64,000 nt of DNA from Kribbella sindirgiensis (lineage in GTDB: Bacteria > Actinomycetota > Actinomycetes > Propionibacteriales > Kribbellaceae). The position numbers and the translations under genes were made by a program. Below are positions 25,966-34,574 of this stretch, piece by piece; the stretch's first letter is position 1, and each line of letters begins with the position of its first letter. The stretch lies in contig NZ_SJKA01000011.1 of NCBI RefSeq assembly GCF_004331435.1, forward strand, positions 214,226 to 278,225. Reading direction: 5' to 3'. A model generated the notes under the pieces. That model was not told the DNA's origin and searched no databases. It saw only the letters and a list, made by a program, of their open reading frames with translations.

Positions 25966-27129
25966 TCAGAGGCTCCGGGCCGACAGTTGGGGGAGCGGGC
26001 CGCGGCTGGGGCTCAGCAGACGGGTGTCGATCGCGTCCTGGGCGAGGCTGGCTGCGCCGAGGGCTACGCAGAGGGGACCGAGGGAGGAGGCGCGCAGTTC
26101 GGGGACGCGCGGGCAGAGGCGGTCGAGTTCGGCGGCCAATGGTTCGAGCAGTACGTCGGCCGCCTGGGAGAAGGCTCCGCCGAGGACGAGCAGTCGCGGG
26201 TCGACGATCGCGATCGCCGTCGCGGCGGCGACTGCCATGGCGCGGGCGTACTTCCGGACGGCGGCGCGTGCTGCGCGGTCGCCTTCCCGCGCGGCCGCGA
26301 AGGCGCGCTCGGCCTTGTCCACCGCGGGAATCTCCGCCGGCACGACGTCGTGCAAGTACTCGAGCGCCGCCTCCCACGCGACACCTTTGAGCGCGGACAT
26401 GTCAGCCGCCGCCCCGAACGCTCCCCGCCGCAACTGCCCATCGAGCACCAACGCCAACCCCGTACGCCGCCCCGCATGTAAAAACACCATGTCCGCGGGG
26501 GAGGAGGAGTTGGGGGTGCCTCGGCGTTGTTCGGCGAGGGCGGCTAGTTGGCTGTCGTTGTCGGCGACAACCAGTTGGGTTTTGAAGTGGCCGGCGAGGT
26601 TGGTGCCTGCCCAGTCCGGGATCGCATTCGCGCGGACGACGGTGCCCGTGGCATCGACCAACCCGGTCGTACCCGCCCCGACAGCCCACACCCGCGCAAC
26701 CGGCACACCGGCCTCTCGCGCGCAGTCGGCAATCACCCGGTCGGCCGTCGCGAGCCGCTGCTTCCGTGGCGTCTCCGGTGTCACGGAACGCCGTACGTTC
26801 GCGAGCATCCGCCCGTCGAGATCCGTCAGCACCCCACGCACCGAGAACGCGCCGATGTCCAGCCCGACGACGTACCCGGCCTCCGCCCGGAACCGATAGG
26901 AACGCGCCGGCCGCCCGCGCCCGCGGATCGCCGGACTCACCTCGACCAGCCACTGCCGAGTCACCAGACTCGCCAGCACCTCTTCGACCGCCGTCCGCCC
27001 CAGCCCGCTCTGCTCGACGATCTCCGCAACCCGCAACTCCCCAGCAGCCCGAACCGAGCCCAGCACAGCCCGCTCGTTCAGCTGCCGCAACCGCGAATGA
27101 TCGCCACCGTCCACCACCGAGGACCCCAT
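25966..27129 (-). CDS. ROK-family transcriptional regulator
   Basis: 387 residues. An N-terminal winged HTH (RVAEIVEQSGLGRTAVEEVLASLV, about 32-55) precedes a ROK sugar-kinase-like domain with VVGLDIGAFSVRGVLTDLDG (phosphate loop, about 87) and DNDSQLAALAE. The ROK zinc-binding CxCGxxGCxE motif is missing; the equivalent segment reads RRGAFGAAADMSALKG. So it probably is a repressor sensing a sugar rather than a kinase. It faces away from the GH84/GH46 genes; ROK proteins such as CsnR control chitosanases in streptomycetes, making these possible targets. Confidence 0.87.
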   Translation of the reverse strand: MGSSVVDGGDHSRLRQLNERAVLGSVRAAGELRVAEIVEQSGLGRTAVEEVLASLVTRQWLVEVSPAIRGRGRPARSYRFRAEAGYVVGLDIGAFSVRGVLTDLDGRMLANVRRSVTPETPRKQRLATADRVIADCAREAGVPVARVWAVGAGTTGLVDATGTVVRANAIPDWAGTNLAGHFKTQLVVADNDSQLAALAEQRRGTPNSSSPADMVFLHAGRRTGLALVLDGQLRRGAFGAAADMSALKGVAWEAALEYLHDVVPAEIPAVDKAERAFAAAREGDRAARAAVRKYARAMAVAAATAIAIVDPRLLVLGGAFSQAADVLLEPLAAELDRLCPRVPELRASSLGPLCVALGAASLAQDAIDTRLLSPSRGPLPQLSARSL

Positions 27130-27158
27130 GATCGCCCACCCTAGCCAGCTCGCAGCGG

Positions 27159-27523
27159 TTAATCGGCTCTCCTGTCCGATGTGTGGGTGAACTGTGGGGC
27201 CGCAGGACAGGTTCTGGTGGGCTCGTGCCTGGGTATTCGGTGTCCGCGGCAGGCGGGGCGACCAGTCCGGTGGCGCGATCGGGGACTCTGGCTGGTCATT
27301 TCAGGTGGGTAGCAGTCCCCAGCTCCCAGACCTGGCTTCCTCGGTCACACCGCCTGCAGGTCCAACACAGCGCCGGATATCCCCTGCTGTGGAGGGTTCT
27401 CCCCTCGTGTACCAGTAGAGAACCCCCAACACGAGGGGATAACCCATAGTCTGCTCGACGGGTAGCGCACGACCCCAGATCGGGCTGAGCACCACCCATA
27501 CATCAGACAGGAGAGCCGGTTAA
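27159..27523. mobile_element. MITE-like non-autonomous element with 27-base terminal inverted repeats
   Basis: The ends 27163-27189 and 27493-27519 are inverted repeats; counting the flanking TTAA the match is 28 of 31 bases. Outer tips read TCGGCTCTCCTGTC and, on the other strand, CCGGCTCTCCTGTC. TTAA borders both ends and may be the duplicated target. The roughly 357-base interior has no transposase gene but holds a copy of the CGAGGGGA palindrome. It sits 30 bases upstream of the ROK regulator start, so it may carry or disrupt that promoter. This accounts for the gene-free stretch 27130-27530. Confidence 0.75.
27394..27440. repeat. dispersed palindromic repeat, copy B
   Basis: GGGTTCTCCCCTCGTGTACC (core 27394-27414) followed by CAACACGAGGGGAT (27427-27440). 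The same two strings occur in the opposite order at 2024-2073. It lies inside the MITE-like element. Confidence 0.65.
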
Positions 27524-27546
27524 TCCCTCGAGCCGGGGGTGTCTAC

Positions 27547-27567
27547 TGATACACGAGGGGAGAACCC
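27547..27567 (-). repeat. dispersed palindromic repeat, copy C (core only)
   Basis: Reverse complement of the 21-base core found at 27394-27414, with one mismatch. It lies just outside the MITE-like element and 54 bases before the permease remnant. The pairing half is absent. Confidence 0.6.
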
Positions 27568-27620
27568 TGCCTGCGACGGAATAAGCCCGAGTTTCCTGAC
27601 GGCGCTGCTCGGACACCGGT

Positions 27621-27947
27621 GTGTGGAATGCCTGCCCTTGCCCGGTCGCGGCGAGCGGCATCCGCACGCTCTCGCGGGTCGAGTACGGCGACAACCTGAA
27701 CCTGGTCGTGATCGCGGTGTCCCTGGCGATGGGTCTGGTCCCGATCGCCCGCCCGCACTTCTGGGACGAGCTCCCGTCCGGCGTCGGCGTCGTCCTCGAC
27801 TCGGGCATCAGCGCCGCCGCGGTCACCGCCGTACTCCTCAACCTGTTCTTCAACCGCTGGCGCGCACTGACCAAGGACCACCCGTCCGTCTTCGCCGCCG
27901 CTCCCGACGAACGCGGCACCCCGCTGCCAGGTACCTCCGAGTCCTGA
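27621..27947 (+). pseudogene. C-terminal remnant of an NCS2 (uracil/xanthine) permease
   Basis: Homology begins at about VAASGIRTLSRVEYGDN (residue 9 of the open frame) and continues LNLVVIAVSLAMGLVPIA and DSGISAAAVTAVLLNLFFN, the last two helices of a nucleobase:cation symporter-2. The usual protein is about 450 residues, so more than three quarters of the N-terminal side are gone. The break lies next to the palindromic repeat and the MITE-like element, which suggests loss by insertion or recombination. It cannot transport on its own. Confidence 0.75.
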
Positions 27948-28031
27948 CTGGAACTGCCTAGGTCGAGTACTTGACGTGCAGTTACGCGCACTGGCTAACT
28001 GGCTTCACCCGCCCATGCCCGAGGAGACTCG

Positions 28032-31000
28032 ATGCGCCTGCTCCGGTCTGCCGTCTGCGTGTTCGCCCTGGTCGCCCCGCTCGCACTTCTGCCGCAGCCC
28101 GCCGGTGCGGCCGGTCCCGCGGCCGCCGCGGTCTCGCCCCAGCCGCAACAACTCGTGCAACGTCCCGACGGCTTCCCGTTCACCCCGGTGGTCGGCCTGG
28201 TCCGCACCGCGCGGTCCGACGCGGACGCGGAGCGCGTCGTACGCCAGGCGCTGAACCGCGCCGGCGTCACGAACATCCGGACCACGAACGGCAGCGACCC
28301 CGGTACGCCGACGACCATCTGGCTGGGCCGCGACCCGTCGGTGCTCCGCGCCCTGCGTGTCGCGGACAGCACCGGCCTGCCCGTCGAAGGGTACGTTCTC
28401 GCCGCCGGACGCGATCGGCACGATCGCGGTCACGTGGTGCTCGACGGCGTCGACTCCGACGGCACGTACTACGCGGCGCAGTCGCTTGCGCAGCTGATCC
28501 AGGCCCGCCCCGGTCGCGACTGGATGCCCGGCGTCGCGATCCGGGACTGGCCGACGATGCGCTACCGCGGCGCGATCGAAGGTTTCTACGGCACGCCGTG
28601 GTCGCACGCGGACCGCCTCGACCATCTCAGCTACCTCGGCGACCATCGCATGAACACGTACGAGTACGCGCCGAAGGACGACCCGTACCACCGCGAGCAG
28701 TGGCGCGACCCGTATCCGGCCGACAAACTCGCCCAACTCGCGGAGCTCGTCACCCGGGCGCGCCAGAACAAGGTTGACTTCACCTTCGCGCTCTCGCCGG
28801 GCCTGTCGATCTGCTACACCTCGGACGCCGACTTCCAGGCCCTGGTCGCGAAGTTCCAGGCGCTGTACGACGTTGGCGCGCGGTCGTTCAACGTGCCGCT
28901 CGACGACATCGACTACAACGCGTGGCACTGCGATGCGGACAAGGCGAAGTACGGAACGGGCGGAGGCGCCGCCGGCCGGGCGCAGAGCGACCTGCTGAAC
29001 CGGGTGCAGCGCGAGTGGGTGGAGACGAAGGCGGACGTCGCGCCGCTGCAGATGGTGCCGACGGAGTACTACAACGTCAGCGAAACGCCGTACAAGAAGG
29101 CACTGCGGGAGCAGCTCGACACCGACGTGGTCGTGCACTGGACCGGGATCGGCGTGGTGCCGCGGACGATCACGGCCGCGCAGGCCGCCCAGGCGAAGGC
29201 CGTGTTCGGCCACGACATCCTGATCTGGGACAACTACCCGGTCAACGACTACGCGGCCGGCCGATTGCTGCTCGCTCCGTACAGCGGCCGTGAGCCGGCC
29301 ATCGCCGATCACGTCGCCGGCGTCATCTCGAACCCGATGAACCAGGCGGCAGTCAGCAAGATCGCGCTGTACTCGTTCGCCGAGCTCGGCTGGAATCCGG
29401 CGAAGTACGACGCCGATGCGTCCTGGCGGCGTGCCCTGACTGAACAGGCGGGCGGCAACCAGGCGACAGCCGCTGCGTTGCAGGTGTTCGCGGATCTGAA
29501 CACGTACGACGGCACGCTGCATCCGGAGAGTGCGCCGGTGTTCGGTGCGGCGGTCGAGCAGTTCTGGCAGCGCTGGCGCTCCGGGCAGCGCGCCCAGGCG
29601 ATCGCCGGGCTGCGGCCGTGGGTGGCCGCGATCACTGCCGCGCCGGGAACGATCCGGGCCGGAGTGGATCCCGCGTTCGCCGCCGAGGCGGAATCGTGGC
29701 TCAAGGCAACGGAGCTGTGGGGACAGGCGATGGGCCGCGCCCTGGATCTGCTCGCGGCGCTGGACGCCGGCGACGGAGCGTCGGCCTGGACCGAGCGGCA
29801 GCAGCTGAGCGGTCTGGTCACCGCGGCCAAGGCGATCCGGGACGGCCGGCTGCCGCACAGCGGCACCTATCCGCGGATCGGCGAACGGGTCGTCGACGAA
29901 CTGATCGCCGAGACCGGCCGCGTCCACGACCGCTGGCTCGGCGTCCAGCCGGGCCGCACCGCGACGACGAACCTGGGGACCTACCAGGACAACGTGCCGG
30001 CGCGGATGGTCGACGGTGATCCGAACACGTTCTTCTGGAGCAACGGCGCTCCCGATCAGGGTTCCGAGGTCCGGGTCGATCTCGGTGAGCCCGCGACGAT
30101 CGGCGCGATCGAACTGCTGATGGGCAAGACGTCCAGCCCGAACGACTACATCCAGTCGGGTGCGCTGGAGTACTCGCTCGACGGCACGCGCTGGACCGAG
30201 CTGACGCGCGCCACCACGGCGGAAGTCCGGACCACGGCACCGGCGGGCACGACCGCGCGCTACGTGCGGTACCGGTCGTTGTCCTCGACCGACTTCTGGG
30301 TCGTCGTTCGAGAGTTCTCGGTGGAGACGATCGGCGGCCGGAAGACGACGCTGACAGCCGCTGGTACGCCGGCGCCCGCGCCGGGATCGTCGTACCAGCG
30401 CGCGGTGGACGGGAACTTGGAGACGGCGTACGTTCCGGTTGCGGCGCCCAGTGCAGGCGATGCGTTGACCGTCGGCCTGTCCGCGCCGAGGGAGCTGGCG
30501 GGTCTCACGATCCTCCAGCAGTCGGCGAACGTGGGGTCGGCGGACGTGGAGGTCAAGGTCGGGGGAGCCTGGCAGCGGATCGGCTCCGTGTCATCGGCGT
30601 ACGTCGAGGTGCCTGCGAACGATCTGCGTGCCGAGGCCGTGCGGCTGGTGTGGAAGAGCGGGCCCCCGGCCGTGGCCGAGATCGTGCCGCTGTGGAGTGA
30701 CACGCCGCTCGCCGGGCTTCACGTCGACGCGAACCGGGCCGACGTGGTCCGCGGTACGGCGTCGAGCTTCGTCGTCGACATCTCCGCCGAGCGCGGCGCC
30801 GATGTGAGCGGCACCTTGCGCGTTGCCGCGCCCGCGGGATGGATCGCGGAGCCGGCCAGTACGCCGGTCGCCGTCAAGCGCGGATTCACCCAGTCCGTCA
30901 CCGTGACGCTGACACCTCCCGCCGACGCAGCCCTTGCCGACGTGGACATCCCGGTGACGTTCACGTCCGGCGCGACCACGTTCGACGCCGTACTGCGCGT

Positions 31001-31415
31001 CGCCGTACGCCCCCGCACCGGTGCCGCCAACGCGGCCCTGGATCGACCGGCCGTTGCCTCAAGCATCGAACCCGGTACGTCGTTCACGGCGGATCTCGCG
31101 GTCGACGGAGATCCCGCCACGCGCTGGGCATCCGGCTACGACGACGCGTCCTGGTTCCAGGTCGACCTCGGTACGTCGACGCGCCTCGGCAAGCTCGTAC
31201 TTCGGTGGGAGGCGGCGTACGGATCGGCGTACCGGGTGCAGGTCTCGGACGACGCGAGTACCTGGACGACCGCGACCGAGGTGACGGACGGCGACGGCGG
31301 GACCGACACACTCTGGCTGGACGCCACCGCGCGCTACGTTCGCGTGCAGGGCGTCCATCGCGCGACACAGTACGGCTACTCCCTCTACGAACTCGAGGTC
31401 TACCCGGCAATCTGA
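28032..31415 (+). CDS. secreted GH84 beta-N-acetylhexosaminidase with CBM32/discoidin domains
   Basis: 1127 residues. Signal peptide to about residue 26, a GH20b/GH84 N-domain (about 35-170), then the GH84 barrel (about 175-470) with YRGAIEGFYGTPWSH and the paired catalytic aspartates in PLDDIDYN (about 291-292). A helical linker follows, then discoidin-like domains at about 640-770 and, after a NEW3-like segment, at about 1000-1127. The family removes beta-GlcNAc from glycans or proteins (NagJ-like). The paired C-terminal domain closely resembles that of the chitosanase downstream, so both enzymes probably bind the same amino-sugar polymer. Confidence 0.9.
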   Translation: MRLLRSAVCVFALVAPLALLPQPAGAAGPAAAAVSPQPQQLVQRPDGFPFTPVVGLVRTARSDADAERVVRQALNRAGVTNIRTTNGSDPGTPTTIWLGRDPSVLRALRVADSTGLPVEGYVLAAGRDRHDRGHVVLDGVDSDGTYYAAQSLAQLIQARPGRDWMPGVAIRDWPTMRYRGAIEGFYGTPWSHADRLDHLSYLGDHRMNTYEYAPKDDPYHREQWRDPYPADKLAQLAELVTRARQNKVDFTFALSPGLSICYTSDADFQALVAKFQALYDVGARSFNVPLDDIDYNAWHCDADKAKYGTGGGAAGRAQSDLLNRVQREWVETKADVAPLQMVPTEYYNVSETPYKKALREQLDTDVVVHWTGIGVVPRTITAAQAAQAKAVFGHDILIWDNYPVNDYAAGRLLLAPYSGREPAIADHVAGVISNPMNQAAVSKIALYSFAELGWNPAKYDADASWRRALTEQAGGNQATAAALQVFADLNTYDGTLHPESAPVFGAAVEQFWQRWRSGQRAQAIAGLRPWVAAITAAPGTIRAGVDPAFAAEAESWLKATELWGQAMGRALDLLAALDAGDGASAWTERQQLSGLVTAAKAIRDGRLPHSGTYPRIGERVVDELIAETGRVHDRWLGVQPGRTATTNLGTYQDNVPARMVDGDPNTFFWSNGAPDQGSEVRVDLGEPATIGAIELLMGKTSSPNDYIQSGALEYSLDGTRWTELTRATTAEVRTTAPAGTTARYVRYRSLSSTDFWVVVREFSVETIGGRKTTLTAAGTPAPAPGSSYQRAVDGNLETAYVPVAAPSAGDALTVGLSAPRELAGLTILQQSANVGSADVEVKVGGAWQRIGSVSSAYVEVPANDLRAEAVRLVWKSGPPAVAEIVPLWSDTPLAGLHVDANRADVVRGTASSFVVDISAERGADVSGTLRVAAPAGWIAEPASTPVAVKRGFTQSVTVTLTPPADAALADVDIPVTFTSGATTFDAVLRVAVRPRTGAANAALDRPAVASSIEPGTSFTADLAVDGDPATRWASGYDDASWFQVDLGTSTRLGKLVLRWEAAYGSAYRVQVSDDASTWTTATEVTDGDGGTDTLWLDATARYVRVQGVHRATQYGYSLYELEVYPAI

Positions 31416-31466
31416 CCTCTCCTCTTGCGGAGGCGGGGTAGGGCGCGCTATCAATACCTTTGACGA

Positions 31467-31483
31467 TTAGGAAAGTTTACTAA
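31467..31483. promoter_or_regulatory. candidate operator of the chitosanase gene
   Basis: TTAGGAAAGTTTACTAA, an inverted repeat with seven of eight arm bases matching around a central G, 57 bases before the chitosanase ATG and beside a -35-like TTGACG (31460-31465). Chitosanase genes of streptomycetes are repressed by the ROK protein CsnR through a short palindrome of similar look; identity of the regulator here is inference. Confidence 0.55.
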
Positions 31484-31540
31484 CAGTCGAGCGCACCCTC
31501 CCTGCCTGGGCACCGCCCCACCCGGAAGAAGGAGAAGAGC

Positions 31541-32803
31541 ATGCGTACGCATTCGCTGAAGCCGGCGTCCGCCCCGCCCTGGCGGGTCGTTGGACGGCTC
31601 GTGACAGCCCTGGCGTTGGCCGCCGTACCGGCAACCGTGTTCCTCGGTGTCGGTCACGCGGCCGAGGCTGCGGACCTGGACGATCCGGTGAAGAAGGAAA
31701 TCGCCCAGCAGATCGTTTCCTCCGCGGAGAACTCGTCGCTGAACTGGCGGGACCAGTTCGGCTACATCGAGGACATCGGCGACGGCCGCGGCTACACGGC
31801 CGGCATCATCGGCTTCTGCTCGGGGACGCACGACATGCTCGAACTGGTCGAGTACTACACCGATCAGGTTCCGGACAACCCGCTCGCGGAGTACCTTCCG
31901 GCGCTCCGTGAGGTCGACGGCAGCGACTCGCACGAGGGGCTCGACCCCGGCTTCACCGACGCCTGGAAGCAGGCGGCCACCACGACGGAGTTCCAGGCCG
32001 CGCAGGAACACGAGCGCGACCGGGTCTACTTCAACCCGGCGGTCACGCAGGCCAAGCAGGACGGCCTGCGGACGCTGGGCCAGTTCGCCTACTACGACGC
32101 CATCGTCATGCACGGCGAGGGCGGACTCGACAGCATCCGCGCCGACGCGAGGAACCATGCCGCCACTCCGGCCGACGGTGGCGACGAGACGGAGTACCTG
32201 AACGCGTTCCTGGACGCACGCGTTGTCGAGATGAAGAAGGAGGCGGCGCACGAGGACACCAGTCGGGTCGACACCGCGCAACGGGTCTTCCTCGACAACG
32301 GCAACCTGGATCTGAACACCCCGCTGGCCTGGGCGGTGTACGGAGAGCCGTTCCGCATCGACACCGACCCGGACCCCGGCACCGATCCCGGACCGGACCC
32401 CGCCGGCGTGCTGATCTCGCAGCACCGGCCGACCACCTCGTCCTCGACGGAGGACTCGACGCTGACTGCCGACCGCGCCGTCGACGGCGACGCGTCCACC
32501 CGCTGGGCGAGCGCCGAAGGCTCCGATCCGCAGTGGATCCGGGTCGATCTCGGAGCGGGAGCAACCGTTGCGAAGGTCAAGCTGACCTGGGAGGCCGCGT
32601 ACGCGAAGGCCTACCGGGTCGAGATCTCCGCCGACGGCTCCACCTGGACGAACCTCGCCACCGAGACGGCAGGCAACGGCGGCACCGACGAGTGGTCGAA
32701 CCTCAACGGCCAGGGCCGGTACCTGCGCGTCTACGGCACCGCGCGCGGCACGACGTACGGCTACTCCCTCTACGAACTAGAAGCCTTCGGCAAGACCGCC
32801 TAG
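31541..32803 (+). CDS. secreted GH46 chitosanase with C-terminal CBM32/discoidin domain
   Basis: 420 residues. The signal peptide ends near AEAA (about 44). The GH46 domain (about 46-270) is unmistakable: SSAENSSLNW holds the catalytic acid Glu63 and IEDIGDGRGYT the base Asp81, spaced as in Streptomyces N174 chitosanase (18 residues), followed by GIIGFCSGTHDML. A Pro/Asp linker (DPDPGTDPGPDP) joins a discoidin-like domain (about 290-420) ending YGYSLYELEAF. It endo-hydrolyses chitosan outside the cell. Together with the GH84 enzyme it forms an amino-sugar scavenging pair. Confidence 0.94.
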   Translation: MRTHSLKPASAPPWRVVGRLVTALALAAVPATVFLGVGHAAEAADLDDPVKKEIAQQIVSSAENSSLNWRDQFGYIEDIGDGRGYTAGIIGFCSGTHDMLELVEYYTDQVPDNPLAEYLPALREVDGSDSHEGLDPGFTDAWKQAATTTEFQAAQEHERDRVYFNPAVTQAKQDGLRTLGQFAYYDAIVMHGEGGLDSIRADARNHAATPADGGDETEYLNAFLDARVVEMKKEAAHEDTSRVDTAQRVFLDNGNLDLNTPLAWAVYGEPFRIDTDPDPGTDPGPDPAGVLISQHRPTTSSSTEDSTLTADRAVDGDASTRWASAEGSDPQWIRVDLGAGATVAKVKLTWEAAYAKAYRVEISADGSTWTNLATETAGNGGTDEWSNLNGQGRYLRVYGTARGTTYGYSLYELEAFGKTA

Positions 32804-32890
32804 CCCTGGCCGGCGGCGACCCCGTGGAACATGAGAAGTCTGTAATGTTCCGCTCATGCGGTTCTCCGGGAGGGATCGCAGGCTTTGAGG

Positions 32891-33184
32891 ATGCGGTCTC
32901 CACGCGTGATCTACGGGGTCGTCGCCGGCGTGCTGGTGGTGGCCGGGTTCGTCCTGCCCCGGTACCTGGCCGGCCGGTCCGCGCCGGAGCTCGGCGACAC
33001 GGTCGTCGTCCCGGCACCTTCGAGTACGGCGCCCAGCACGCCGTCATCGACGCCGACACCGACCACCACGCCGACACCGAGACCGACGGCCACCGGTGCG
33101 TCCCCGGTCGCGCCGCCGCCGGCCCGGACGGCCGGGGTGGACGACGACGATGACGGTGTGGACGACCCGGACGACGATGGCTGA
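32891..33184 (+). CDS. small single-pass membrane protein preceding a sensor kinase
   Basis: 97 residues: a short basic N-terminus, one membrane helix (VIYGVVAGVLVVAGFVLPRYL), a Pro/Thr/Ser-rich extracytoplasmic stretch of about 50 residues, and an acidic tail DDDDDGVDDPDDDG. I know no named family. It overlaps the histidine kinase gene by eight bases, so it is co-translated with it and may be an accessory sensor or cation-binding partner. A TTG two codons upstream (32885) is an alternative start with GGGAGGG ten bases before it. Confidence 0.65.
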   Translation: MRSPRVIYGVVAGVLVVAGFVLPRYLAGRSAPELGDTVVVPAPSSTAPSTPSSTPTPTTTPTPRPTATGASPVAPPPARTAGVDDDDDGVDDPDDDG

Positions 33185-34574
33185 CCGCCGCCCGGTGGTC
33201 AGCGCCCGGGTGCGGATCATCGGCTGGATGTTCGGCGTCCTCACCCTCGCCCTGGGCGCTCTGGTCTTCCTCACCTGGCAGGTGCTCGCGGCCCGCGCCG
33301 ACGACTCCGCGGACGAAGAACTCACCCATGAGGCGAACAAGTTCCGCGCCTTCGCGGCCTCACCCGCCGCCGCGTCCTTCCAGCGCCCGGAGGACCTGCT
33401 GGACCGCTGGCTGCAGAGCAATCTGCCGGACGATTCCGAGGCGCTCTTCACCATCGTCAACGGCAATCCGTACCACCGCAGCCAGGGCAGTCCGCCCGCC
33501 CGCCTCGACACCGACACGGCCTTCGTACGGCACCTCGCCGGCGCGAAGGAACCGGCGTACGGCTGGATCGACAGCACCGCGGGCCGCGTCCGGTACGGCG
33601 TACTACCGGTACGGATCGGGGCGCAGCCGGTCCGGGCGCAGCTCGTCGTGCTCGAGTTCCGGGACCTGATCGCACAGCCGTCGATGGACGCGGCCCGCGC
33701 GCTGGTGATCATCGCCGCGCTCACGCTGGTGCTGGCGGCCGGCGCCAGCTGGCTGGTCACCGGCCGGGTGCTGGCCCCGATCCGGCAGCTCCGGACGACG
33801 GCCGAACGGATCAGCGAGACCGACCTGCGGCGCCGGATCGATGTCGTGGGCAACGACGATGTCGCGCATCTGGCGCGGACGTTCAACACGATGCTGGACC
33901 GGCTCGAGGACGCGTTCGTCGCGCAGCGCGAGTTCGTCGACAACGCCGGCCACGAGCTGCGGACGCCGATCACGGTGATTCGCGGGCACCTGGAACTGAT
34001 GGGCGACGACCCGCGGGACCGCGCCGAGACGAAGGCGCTGGTGCTGGACGAGCTGGCCCGGATGAACCGGATGGTCGACGACCTGCTGGTGCTGGCGAAG
34101 AGCGACCGGCCCGGGTTCCTCGAACTCGGCGAGGTCAATCTGACCGAACTCGTCGTCGAGGTGGTGGCGAAGGCGCGACCGCTGGCCGAGCGGGCCTGGC
34201 GGGTCGCGGCGACTGCGGACGCGACGATCGTCGCCGACGGGCAGCGGCTCACGCAGACCCTGATGCAGCTGGTGTCCAACGCGGTCCGGCACACGAAGAC
34301 GGACGACCGGATCGAGGTCGGGTCGTACGTCGACGCCGACGGGAGCGTGCTGCTGTGGGTGGCCGACTCCGGGCCGGGGGTTCCGCCGGAGGATCGCGAG
34401 CGCATCTTCGAGCGGTTCGCCCGCGGTACGGCGCAACGCCGTACCGAAGGCGCCGGGTTGGGGCTGGCGATCGTCCGGTCGATCGCCCGGGCGCACGGTG
34501 GTGACGTCCGGCTGGCGGCCGGGCCGGGCGCGAGGTTCGAGTTGACGTTACCGCGCGGAGTGGAGGCGGAATGA
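33177..34574 (+). CDS. HAMP-domain sensor histidine kinase
   Basis: 465 residues. Two membrane helices (about 18-40 and 177-200) flank an extracytoplasmic sensor region; then HAMP (RVLAPIRQLRTTAERISETDL), HisKA with the phospho-accepting His in NAGHELRTP (about 261), and HATPase motifs N (LVSNAVRH), G1 (VADSGPGVP) and G2 (GAGLGLAIV). It starts inside the end of the small membrane protein gene (eight-base overlap) and overlaps the response regulator by ATGA. The stimulus is unknown; downstream genes suggest a link to phosphate or envelope polymer metabolism. Confidence 0.93.
   Translation: MADRRPVVSARVRIIGWMFGVLTLALGALVFLTWQVLAARADDSADEELTHEANKFRAFAASPAAASFQRPEDLLDRWLQSNLPDDSEALFTIVNGNPYHRSQGSPPARLDTDTAFVRHLAGAKEPAYGWIDSTAGRVRYGVLPVRIGAQPVRAQLVVLEFRDLIAQPSMDAARALVIIAALTLVLAAGASWLVTGRVLAPIRQLRTTAERISETDLRRRIDVVGNDDVAHLARTFNTMLDRLEDAFVAQREFVDNAGHELRTPITVIRGHLELMGDDPRDRAETKALVLDELARMNRMVDDLLVLAKSDRPGFLELGEVNLTELVVEVVAKARPLAERAWRVAATADATIVADGQRLTQTLMQLVSNAVRHTKTDDRIEVGSYVDADGSVLLWVADSGPGVPPEDRERIFERFARGTAQRRTEGAGLGLAIVRSIARAHGGDVRLAAGPGARFELTLPRGVEAE

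Noticed and set aside
23371..26481. A 1036-codon open frame on the plus strand
   Set aside because: It is antisense to MarR, 5'-nucleotidase and ROK genes and has shadow-like composition.
27183..27449. An 88-codon frame inside the MITE-like element
   Set aside because: No transposase or other motif; it simply spans the hairpin repeat.
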